Source: Apostichopus japonicus | Lineage: Eukaryota > Echinodermata > Holothuroidea > Aspidochirotida > Stichopodidae | Assembly: GCF_037975245.1 (NCBI RefSeq) | Contig: NC_092563.1 | Coordinates: 26,320,960 to 26,384,959, forward strand | Length of the DNA stretch: 64,000 bases | Reading direction: 5' to 3' | Shown here: positions 38,001-50,000 of the stretch, piece after piece | Numbering within the stretch: the first letter of the stretch is position 1 | Layout: each line of letters opens with the position of its first letter | The notes under the pieces: generated by a model | What the model saw: only the letters and a program-made list of their open reading frames with translations | The model's database searches: none | What the model was told of the DNA's origin: nothing | Position numbers and translations under genes: made by a program

Positions 38001-41000
38001 TGTTGTAGTCATGTAGTCGTGGATCTAGGAGTTACCAGTGATGTCTATCTGCTTCATACAATAACAATTGATAGCAATGTTGTAGTCATGTAGTCGTGGA
38101 TCTAGGAGTTACCAGTGCTGTCTATCTGCTTCATACAATAACAATAGCAATGTTGTAGTCATGAAGTCGTGGATCTAGGAGTTACCAGTGCTGTCTATCT
38201 GCTTCATACAATAACAATAGCAATGTTGTAGTCATGAAGTCGTGGATCTAGGAGTTACCAGTGATGTCTATCTGCTTCATACAACAACAATTGATAGCAA
38301 TGTTGTAGTCATGTAGTCGTGGATCTTAGGAGTTACCAGTGCTGTCTATCTGCTTCATACAATAACAATAGCAATGTTGTAGTCATGTAGTCGTGGATCT
38401 AGGAGTTACCAGTGCTGTCTATCTGATTAATGTAATAACAATAGTAAAGAAAAATGTTAGAAAACACAGGTCGATTCATATAGCAGTAGGTAAGAAAGGA
38501 ATTGTAGAATTTTAGCAAATAACATTTCAAACTTAAAACATGTCTGTAGTTCTGTCAAAAGTTTGTTCCTTAACACACTTCTCGCTGATTAGGTATGCGT
38601 TATGAAAGTCCATGGGCAAAGGAGCCCAATTTGATTTGGAGAGGTGGGGGTGAGGAGTTGGGGGGGGGCTGTAAAGATTTGCTCGAAAATGTATATAACT
38701 GAGATACAGTATGGAAGGGCATACTGCTGAGATCCTCCTCACCAATGAAAATTTGAATTCATTATATTGAGTGCCATCAGTGATCATAACAACATCTTGG
38801 ACAGAGAAGGAAAGCATGGAGTGTGAACTGTCAGAACTCCACAACATCTATGTCAGAGTAGTAGGGCAAGCTTAGAATGTTAGTCTCATTACCTAAGGCT
38901 GAATTTTTCTCTCTCATCAAGAAACATTATTGCAGTTAAGCTTTTTTTTTGCAGTGCCTGACACAATATCAGCATATTTACAAAAGGTACACTGAAATAT
39001 CTTGTTGGGAGGGGGATGGGGGGGGAGCTACAGCCCCCTGCCTCCTATGCCTATGTGAAAGTCCCCAAATGATTTTCCTGGTTAATTGGTGATTGGTCCT
39101 GAACTCCTTGGAACCAATTACACTCTAAAGCATGAGTTGCAACTCTGATGTTTTACTGTATGCTGCCAAGCCTCATCAAAACCTAGTTGGATTGTCAATA
39201 GTAGATAACTAGAACAGTGGGTTATCCTAAGGCTTTTAAGTTAAAGATCAAGTCCCCTCTGGTACAGTAGCTTCATTCATAATATGACAGCGTTAGTAGA
39301 AATGTGATCACATCTCAATGCTTCTGTCTGACAAATATGTTTTATTTCTCAACAAAAATTTACAAGATGAAATGGAATACTGCAATTTTCAAAATGATTC
39401 AGTTTCGTTCTTTGTTCTGTGCAAAAATATAATTACTTGTAATATTAGTTGTACAAAGCATATTCATTATTGAATCCTGCCCTCACTTTTGCAAAAGGCT
39501 CACTTGAGTGCACTTTTCCACTTGCATGGTGCTGTGTTAGTGCAGTATCAGTCAAAGGGCTCTTTAGAATGTCAGTGACACCATAGGTTAATTCACTCAT
39601 TGAAGGATGTTACATATCATGAGAGGCTAACACTTCTCAAAGTCTTTGTATGTAATTAGGTTGTGTAACTGAATGATTCAGCTAAAATAGATTGTCTTGG
39701 CTTTGAGAACTTTCAGCTTTCAAATTGTAGGTATTCAAAAGGTCATCGTTGTAAGGTTGGAGAAAGTTTGTAATGAAGGTTGACATGTTTTGCAGAACTT
39801 CTTTTCTCAGAGGGTTTTTGAAAGAGTTTGAAGATGGCTGTGGCACTTCCAAAAAACACCTGTGCAATAACATTCCTGCCAACCCCACACAGCCACAACC
39901 CACCCCTAAGAAATAGTGGGCTATAAAATGTTCCCTTGCAGCTTGGTTTAGAAAGTGGTACAGTAGTGTGTTAGCACCTCACCAGAACAACACCTTTTCA
40001 TATAGAAATTTCAAGTTTTTCCATCTAAACTGGTAACATTACCAAAGGCCTGTGCATTAACTCAGCGTCTGGTTCTGTGTCTTAAGAGCACAGCTTTTAC
40101 TTCAATTGTATATTCCAAGAATCAATAAAATTGATTAATATAGATTGATTGAGAAAATGACTCAGAAGCAAAACTAAGCCACAAATCAAAGTATTACATC
40201 ATTTTTATCATGAACATGGTAACAAAGAGTCTTCATATAAATACTGTTGCTATGGCAACTGGGTTATGTGTGTTTTTGTATTTTATTCATTTCTTACAGT
40301 TAAACAAACATTTAGGGCAAACACCATTATATATCAGCAAAAAATTTACTAGGTTTTTAGTATTTTAAGGCACCAGCAAGCTTCAAATATTATTTCTAGA
40401 GACAAACACAGTAATTACAAAATCAGACAATAATATTGTTATTGATTGATAAATATCTTGCCATATAAATTGCTTTGAAAAGATCAAACAAGCTGAAGGT
40501 AAGATTATATTTTCAAGTCATATGCACAACTAGGATAACACAAAGTGGGTGCATTTCCTCAGTTTGTTTTTCCAGTATACAGCCCAGGAGGTGTTACAAG
40601 ACATTTATGTTGTTTATTCATGTTAGATCATACAAGGAAAAAAAAGAAAAAAAAAATCAGAAATCTATTGTCTTTGTAAGTAAGGAATGAAACCCTAAGG
40701 GGCATCTAAATAGCATTTAACTGTTATGGCTAGAGACCGACCATACACAGTGGAAAACCTATTTATTGTTGTATGGCCTCCAAACTGCTCTAATGCATCA
40801 CAAAGAAATAGATTTGTGAAGTTTAAGGTCACAATATTGATAGATAATAATTGAGGATGAGCCCATGGATTTTGAATTATTGGTACTAATTTTTATACAG
40901 TCTTCTGGTTTTCACTTTGTATAGGTCCGGTTACCTTTTCATGCAAATTTTAACAAATTTCCATCTGTTTCATTATGAAATTATTATTGAATGAAAGGAT

Positions 41001-44000
41001 AATGAAGAGCATACAAGAGCAAACATGTACAAAGCGTCGTTGATTTCGTCTATGGTACGTGTACGACTTGCTTAGGGTTATTTTGTTATTCCACTATTCT
41101 GTAGTCACAATTGAGAGGGCTATAAAACTAGACCAAATTGAAGCCTTGACAATGTAATTACACCAACCCTGAAAGTTTTACGGTCGGTTGCCCTTTATCC
41201 TCAGTAGATAAAATATGCAATAATAAATAGACTAAAAAGAACTCTTTGTTGAGGGAAAAACTCTTTGTAGGGAAAAACAATATGGATTTGGTTTGAGAGG
41301 TTTTTTTAAAATTTTGTTTTAGATCCAATAGCTACTACTCAAATAATCAGTCAACTCCAGCATAAGTTCCAATTATTTTGCATAACGAGACGTATTTACA
41401 GAATCGTTGCTTTTTCTTCTAATTTCAGGTCTTCAATGCATCACAAGTATTGAATGATTCCTATAATCACCCAAACATTCGATTACTCGCAGTGAACGAG
41501 GTGTCTTCAACGACTCCGTACTATGACCTGAGCTCTTTATATGAACCGTGGTCTCTACCATCTCCCAGTTAGTATCTCTTTATTAATAATAATAATAATA
41601 ATAATAAACAGTTCTTATATAGCGCAACTTACAATAAAGTCTCGTCGCGCTGTACTTAACCCTGGTCATTGGTAACTTGTCACACCTACACACCAAAGTG
41701 TGCACATTTCAAACAATCTCTCCTGGGGCACCACAGTGCACCACAGCCACGTGTGCCCTGGGGGACTTCCCATAGGGTGCAGGCACAAACCGGCGCACGC
41801 AACTATATTTACAAGTCACCTCGCAAGTCCACATTTATACACCTGGGTGAAGAGAGGCAATGGAGATTAAGTGCCTTGCCCAAGGACACAACGCAATGAT
41901 CTGGCCAGGGCTTGAACCTGTAATGTTTACATCACAAGTCCACTGCCTTAACCACTTGACCACAATGCCCTTTCTGCATCTCCTCATTCTTTATTATTGC
42001 GACCTATTGCATTTATTTAACATTTTTGTTGTTTTTTTAGCTCATACCAGCATGCTGGTGTGAGCTATTGTTACAGTGCGGCGTCTATCACTCTATCACT
42101 CTATCATTCTATCACTCTATCACTCTATCCGTCAACAATTGGTAAAACCGCTCCCACTCGCACAGTGTTTGATGGAATTTCATGAAATTTCGACACAAGG
42201 ACCATTGGGTAAAGGGCCATCAGAGATGGTCCAAAATTTGGGGTCAAAGGTCACCTGTGGGCCGTAATGGGCCATTTTGTGGAAATACGCCAAATGCTTC
42301 TTCTCCTACAGATTCCATGGTACAATGTTGAGGGTTTGTCACGATAGTACTATGGTAGTTTTACCTTCAGGGTGTTCATGAATTTGAGATCAAAGATCAA
42401 CTAGGGGTCTTTTGTGGCCCGGACCGCGGCCCTATATTTTCAAATTGCTCCTGTTCGTACAGTGTATGGCCAATTATAATGAAACTTGGTCACAATGTTC
42501 CTCGGGATGAGAGTTACGAGGGGTGTTCGGAAAATTGAGGTCAAAGGTCATTTAGGGGGTCATCGGGGGTCATTCTTTGTAATATTTTCAAATATCTCAA
42601 TCTCCTCAAGATTTTGATGAATCATATTCAAAGTTGAACTGATGATTGTTGGATTGTGTATGAATAAGGTGATGCCTAAAAAATTTTGGTCAAAAGTTAA
42701 TTAATTACAATTAATCCCCATTGTTTAAAAAAATCTGAGCCTTCACTTTTTGCCAAAGCTCCTTTAATTTGTCTCCCAGTGTCTGCAGTGTTTGTTTACA
42801 TTTGTGGTTAAGCTCTGCAGAGGCTGTTAGTGGAATTAAAGCAGGACTGGGAGTTGTTATTAACTGTTGAACTGTAAGCATGAGAGCCCTATAGCCAATC
42901 AGCACTTGCCGATTCTTAGAAGTCTTTGAGCCTGAGGTATGTAGGCAGCTTGTGAAGTTATAAAGGGAGTGCTTGTGAAGTTATGTCTGCAAAGGTAGAG
43001 GGGAGAAGGTTTAATAAGGTACAGTAGGTCAGTGGTATTGTTTGAGAGAGTGGGTAAAATAGGATTTAAAGGGGAAAATAGGAATTACAGCCAGTGGTGT
43101 GGCCAGGATTCTGCTAACGGAGGGGGGGGGTATCCCTCACAGGCCCAAAATTGGTTTTGTGGGCCCTACATTTTTCAGCTCGAAAAGGTATGAGCTTCTG
43201 CACCATTGGTGCTCTAGTTTGTTGTTGTAAAAAACATTGGGAATATTACGCATGTTAGATTAACAAGTGACCAGACCTTGAATCCATCCTTGTACATTAT
43301 TTCACCAAATGACAGTTAATTAGTAATAGCAGGTAATCAATAAAAAGTATACTTGTTTCTTGCAAAATTTCAACCCCAAAAAATGTTTGCATATTGTGTC
43401 AGAGACATGCAAGCAAGGCAAATTAAATTTTCCAAACATTCTTTATTATACCAAAGTGAAATTTCTAATTGGGCATTACATACATGAATGAATGGACACA
43501 AGATGATCGCATATCATCAGTAGAGGCTGTTTCTCCAGGAATAATGTTTGGTGTCGGTTAAGCATATTTTTCTTTCATGAACATTTGAAACACAAAATGA
43601 GTCCCAGTCCTTCATTGGAAGGCTAGTTATAGAATGTATAAGCTACATTTCAAAGCAGGTGCACATGTCATACATGTACTCATCACACATTATTTTCTTT
43701 TATTTATAATTTGTAACAGTTTTCCAAATTTGAACCAGAGTGAAAAGATTTGTCTGTCGACATGTGATGTGGAAAGTGTATTTGCATGAACAGGCATCCT
43801 CAGGTACCATCTGTTATTATTGTCACTTTAGGTGGTTGATCTAATGGGTCCTGATCATCTGTTGTGGTCACTCTAGGTGGTTGAGCTAATGGAATCTGAT
43901 AAGTGACATTGTGGTCACTTGAGGTGGTTGAGCCAATGGGATCTGCAAAGTGACATTATGGTCACTTTAGGTGGTTGAGCCAATGGAATACGATAAGTGA

Positions 44001-47000
44001 CATGGTCACTTTAGGTGGTTGATCCAATGGAATACGATAATTGACATTGTGGTCACCTTAGGTGGTTGAGCTCATGGAATACGATAAGTGACATTATGGT
44101 CACTTGAGGTGGTTGAGCCAATGGAATACGATAAGTGACATTATGGTCACTTTAGGTGGTTGAGCCAATGGAATCTGATAATTAACATGGTCACTTTAGG
44201 TGGTTGAGCCAATGGAATCTGATAATTAACATGGTCACTTTAGGTGGTTGAGCCAATGGAATCTGACAAGTGACATAACAGAAATTTCCATTTCATATTC
44301 GTACCAAGAAAAAGCACAAGAAAGGTTGACGTGCCCATATTTGTATTGTCATATAGTGATAGGTCCATTGTTGTCCACATGATTGCAATTGAAAGATTTT
44401 CCATTGGCTGGGTTTGCACTTTGTGGTACTCTTTGTTTCGTTGACAGAAAGTCTTGGCGGTAACGGCAGTCAAGGATTTCTATACTTCTCGGCTGTGTGT
44501 TACCTTTTCGGAGTTGAGTTGCAACAGCATCTTAGGTACCCGATTGGACTGGTATCGGATAATTGGGGTGGTTCCTACATCCAGGCCTGGTCCTCGTCGG
44601 ACGTTCTCAAGAGCTGTCCATCTCAAATGTAATTATCGTCAGTTCTTTCTCTTAGTCTTCATAATGTCAGGAGCTGTATCATTTCCTTCGACAGAAAGCC
44701 TCGGCTACAGCAACAATAACAGCTTTTACTACTTTTCGGCGGTGTGCTATCTGTTTGGACTTAAGTTACATCAGCATCTCGGGTACCCAGTTGGACTCAT
44801 ATCAGACAACTGGGGTGGTACCCACATTCAGGCTTGGTCTTCACCCGATGTTCTCAAGAGTTGTCCAGCTTCAGTGTAAGATGTCTAAATGTTTGTCGTA
44901 AAAAGTGGATTTTTTTGTGAATCCACATACCCGTGTAGACTTGTGTACGTGGTTTACCGAGGCCGTCCCAAATCGAGAAGAAAAATATCACAATAAATAC
45001 ATGAACGACTTTTATTGCCTAAATATTGAAAACTTGAACATGGTTTGATTTATTTCCCATGCAGTCTCTCACACTGAGATTATTAAGATTGTTGCAAAGT
45101 AAATCTCTCTGAGATGATTGAAAACATATGAGAGTAAAACATTGACTACCAGCTGAAAGAGTTTGCCCCAGACAATGGTTGAATTTGATTCGCAAATGAT
45201 TTCACTTCACTTTCATATGCTCTGCTGATAGCTCAAGGAGACTCTGCAGTGTCACGACATTCCATTGCTTCCATCTTATCGAGGAATATCATTCCTTATA
45301 ACAGCAAATTATTGATATCAATGATGATATTCTCATATTTCATATGGAAATTAGAATAGATAACTGACTTAAAAAATGGAAAAAAAAATGGTGGATTTGT
45401 GTGCCAGAACAAAACTGATCTTTATCTCCATAGTTACAAGCTTTTACAAGAGGCTGGATAATTTAGTTGGTAGGTGCACAGAACTTGAAATCCTGTGTCA
45501 AGTTACTGGATGTCATGAGTCTTGCTCTTAGCCAAGGTTTCATTTTGCTCTATCAAGCTCAATGCATTTCGTAAACATGAAGTGATACTTGCAGACCTTT
45601 AATCTTAACAATCGTTTTCTGTTTTCCAGGGATGAGAAGCCCAAGAAGGTCGTGAATATATCGAAGCCAATGAATATCTGGGAGAAAATGGAAGTGGAAG
45701 GTCCGAGTGGAGATAGCATATTATGGAACGCTATGATTCATCCAATGTTAAATTTCACCATCAAAGGAGTTTTATGGTATCAAGGTATGTCTGTCCTTTT
45801 TCTACATTGAACATCAAAGCATGTATTTCTGCCTTAACTGGATTCGGTCAGTTGGAGCAATAAAAACAATTTGAGCAAACTTTGTCATTTCTTTGGTGGG
45901 TGTTGTCGAAAGGTGAGGGAAGGGGGGGGGGGGGGGTACTATTGTGAGGTATAAAGGGAGTTGTTGTGTATTTATTGTGTCTTTATGGGGAAGGATGGAG
46001 GGGTGAGGATGTTGATGATCCTGAGAGAAGAGCTGTATTTTCGGTAAGACTGTGAGGCAATATAGGCAATGAATAAGGAGATTCTGTTCAAAAGTCCAAA
46101 GGTTGATTTGGGTCGTTGGCTAGACCAAGGCTAGTTTTAAGCTGGCACTAAATGTGGAGTACTTTCTTCGTAAAAGTAAGATGTTATTTTCTTATTTGTG
46201 TCAATATCTAACACATAAAAACTTCAAAAATATATTGTATTTTTTTGCATATAGAAACTTAAAATATAAACAATTAGAAATCAGACTAACTAATTATTTA
46301 TTTGTCAGTTTGACTGTAGAAGGACTTCATTTCATCTTCTCTTGCAGGAGAAGCTAACTCTGCTGAATCCGATAGATATGCGTGCTTATTTCCTGCGATG
46401 ATTAACGACTGGCGTCGTAAGTGGTATGAAGGGACGGGAGGAAACACCGAAGTAGCCTTCCCATTTGGTTTCGTGCAGGTGAGGATGAAACAATCTGTAT
46501 CTATCCTGGTTACGACCAAGTTATTGCCAAACTTTTACTGGAATTCAGTTGTCATTTTCAAATGACAGTTTTTGATGGATAAATCATTTCTCGCTAAACC
46601 AAGTCCTTGGACTAGAGGAAGATCATGTATTTAACTTTCACGGTGCATGAGTAGTGTTTGATTTAAAGTTTGTACCAAGCTCTTAAAATGTTGAAATTAT
46701 GCACATCCAAATAATATTTGGGCTTATCTTAAATTGTCTTAATTAGTAACACCTAATCATGTTTGGACTGATCTTAAATTGTCTAAATTAGTTACACCCA
46801 ATCATGTTTGGACTGATCTTAAATTGTTTAAATTAGTTACATCCAATCATGTTTGGACTGATCTTAAATTGTTTACGTCCAATATTAATATTTCAACTGT
46901 CCTAGTTTTGATGTTTACTTAAGTTTCCCCTCATGAGATTAATTTTTCACAATATAATTTTTGAAATAACTGTTATAGTAAAGGCAGAATAAATGAATAG

Positions 47001-50000
47001 CTATTGTCTGGTATAATTCTTGGTCAATTTTGTACTCTTTCTCATTTCTATTTTGACCTTGTTTTCATATATGTGAAGTTGTTGTTTCTCTAAGGGCTCA
47101 ATGACCTTGGAAAAAGTTGTTGATAAAGAATTGTTATTAAAGTTCTCTTAAGGTCTTTAACAGGGGACCTACTTTTGACTGAAATATAGAAAGCAGTTGC
47201 TAGAGACTGTACAGTCATACTTTCCGTTTTCTCCATTGTTTAATGCCGTCATATTTGTCTGACCTTCTCTGAAACAATTCTTACCAGACTAAATTTACGA
47301 TAAATTAGAATGATTTAGCCCCAACTGATGATGGAGGTTGGGGTTTATAACCCCACGTCTCCCACCCCTTACCTTTGGAGGTTGGGGTTCATGGCCCCAC
47401 TGCTCCCACCCCTTACCTTTGGAGGTTGGGGTTCATGGCCCCACTGCTCCCACCCCTTACCTTTGGAGGTTGGGGTTTATAACCCCACGTCTCCCACCCC
47501 TTACCTTTGGAGGTTGGGGTTCATAACCCCACGTCTCCCACCTCTTACATTTGGAGGTTGGGGTTCATGGCCCCACTGCTCCCACCCTGTACCTCTGGGT
47601 CAAGAGTGCATACTGTTTTGTCATCAATTGAAATAATGTGGTATTTCTGTGATAATCTTTCAGCTGTGTACTTCTAACGTTCCTTTCAACGATACCGACT
47701 ATCCCTTAATCCGCCGGGCTCAGACTGCGGGTTACGGTTATGTTCCTAATCCAAAGATGGAAAATGTATTCATGTCGGTGTCGTTGGACCTGCCTGATCC
47801 CAGTTCACCCTACGATGCGTAAGTGCACTCTCAGAGTTATTGTTATCTGTTAATGTGACTTTACATTCTTCTTTGTGGATTATCATAATTTTCTAATTAT
47901 TGGATTCATTCGTCTATCCTAATTTCTTAGCATCCTAGTCCTTTGATCTTGAACGCCCACCCCCCCCCCTCCAATCTCCCAGTGATTCGTTCGAGCAAGT
48001 GAAGTTAAAATCTTAAATTTATCTTTACACATGTCATAACAGTGTTAATCTTAATGGTCCATTTCATCACTGGTTCCACAGAATTTAATAATTCAAAACT
48101 GAGCTGGTGTGTATGTAGTATACAAAGTTGGCAACCAGAAATGAAGGGTAAACAAATTTACTATAAAATATGTAGGAATTAATAAGAACCACTAGACATG
48201 TAATTTTATTATTTTGGCCGAAATATTTGGCTCGCAGTCCATATGTGGTGATATTGGTGGGGAATGTTGGGTGTAGTGTGTTGGGAATCGTAGATGCCAC
48301 TGCAACCCCCGCCCCCCGCTCACCCTCCTCCTGCTCAAATTGTTGTGTAGCCAGTATTTTATTTTGGTTGGCACATGGGGAGGGGTGTAAGGTGAAGGGG
48401 TATTCTATATCTTCTCTTTTGGAAATTAGCAGTGGTTGTTGGTGTCATCTGTATAGAATGGTTTTGAATGGGAAGAGAGTGCAGGAGAGTGGGAAGCAAG
48501 GGCAGGAGAGGTTAGGAGCTTTCCCCCTGGTGAGGCTTTTGCTCCCTAGTGTGTATGCTCTCATATAGATTCACATGTAATGCTATTCCAAGTAAATCTC
48601 TATTGTAGTATTGAAGCAAAGCAAGCATATTTTAGCAGAGAAGACCCACATGACACCGTTAATTCTATTGGGATGTTGATTTCTTCCGATGTAAGGTCTC
48701 ACAGAGGTATATTATTTTCTTTTTGTTCCAGAATTCATCCACGTGACAAGCAGGATGTGGCCCATCGTTTGGTGCTCGGTGCAAGAGCTATTGGTTACAA
48801 TGAAGCATACACTGAATTTCAAGGACCGTATCCCAGGAGGGTCTGCGGTATAACCAACAACAAAATTGTTGTTGATTATCAGTTTAGCGATGTCAAGCTC
48901 ATTTCAGGGAAATTATTCGAGGTAAGACTTTCTTGAGTGCATTCCTTCCCCTGTGAACACTCCATTGCATATCTTGCTTCGATTTATCAGAATATAAATA
49001 TGCCCAGAATTGGTCACAACTGAAATTCTCTTGCTTGATGATGACTTCACAGAAAAGCAGAAAAAGTTGGCCAACCATTAAAAATGGGCTCTGCTAGGTA
49101 TATTCAGTAGGTTTGAATGGTGGTTATTCCATTACCCAGTCAACCCAGGTGAATTATCCTCACAGCTGATTAAATTGAATGACAGTGACTGCTTATTAGC
49201 TGGTCGTGGAGGCACATAACCGTAAATACCCCCTCTGAACTTTCGATGGGGTGAGTGAGTTAAAATGGTGTGAAGTCATGTGAGAAGGCCTTGCTTTGAA
49301 ACAAGAATGTAAACCTTCAACATTGTGAAATACCTCAGAATCCAATTCAATACACAGCTCAGGTGTTACTCGATTAATTGTCTGCATTTTGTAAAGTAAA
49401 GCTTTCGAAATAATTGCACAGACCTCCAGTGGAACTGTTCAGCCGTGTGTCTAAACTGTCTACAGAAATATCTCAATGAAACGTTCGTTGCAACGCAATG
49501 AAAGTCATACAAAACAAAATATAGAGTTTACTCCATATATTTGCTTGGCTAGAGAATTTACGGACACAAAATGATATTTTATCAGAGATTGCTGTAGTCT
49601 GTCATGAGATTTTTTAAAAGCAAAACAGTGGATAATCTATGTCTGAATGAACTGAAAAAACATATGTTTGGGGTCAAGTGAGAAAACCGTTACCATGGAT
49701 ACCTTCGATGTGATCCGAAGTTCAAAGTGAACTAAGGTTGTATGATATCAAATTGAATAATGTACTCTAGTTATGATTCCTTGCCGGGGGCAGAAGGAAT
49801 TTATGAGATGATGATGGCGTGTGTGTTTGTTAGTGTGTGTGGGTTTTTGTATTTGACACTTGCTTATTCAACATGCTTGTTATCATGTTTGGTCAAAATT
49901 GGTGTAGTTTTGTGAAGGATCTATATAGGTCTTCAACAGAACAGTCATCCAGGAAATGAAATCTCCGTCAATCAGTCTATAGCCTTGCTTTAACCCACTC

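Noticed and set aside
43822-44280. CRISPR-like regular repeats
   Set aside because: The array is contiguous without unique spacers and lies in a eukaryotic intron. It is a minisatellite.
48588-48689. Possible cassette exon between SIAE exons 8 and 9
   Set aside because: Splice-like ends exist, but inclusion breaks the reading frame into exon 9.
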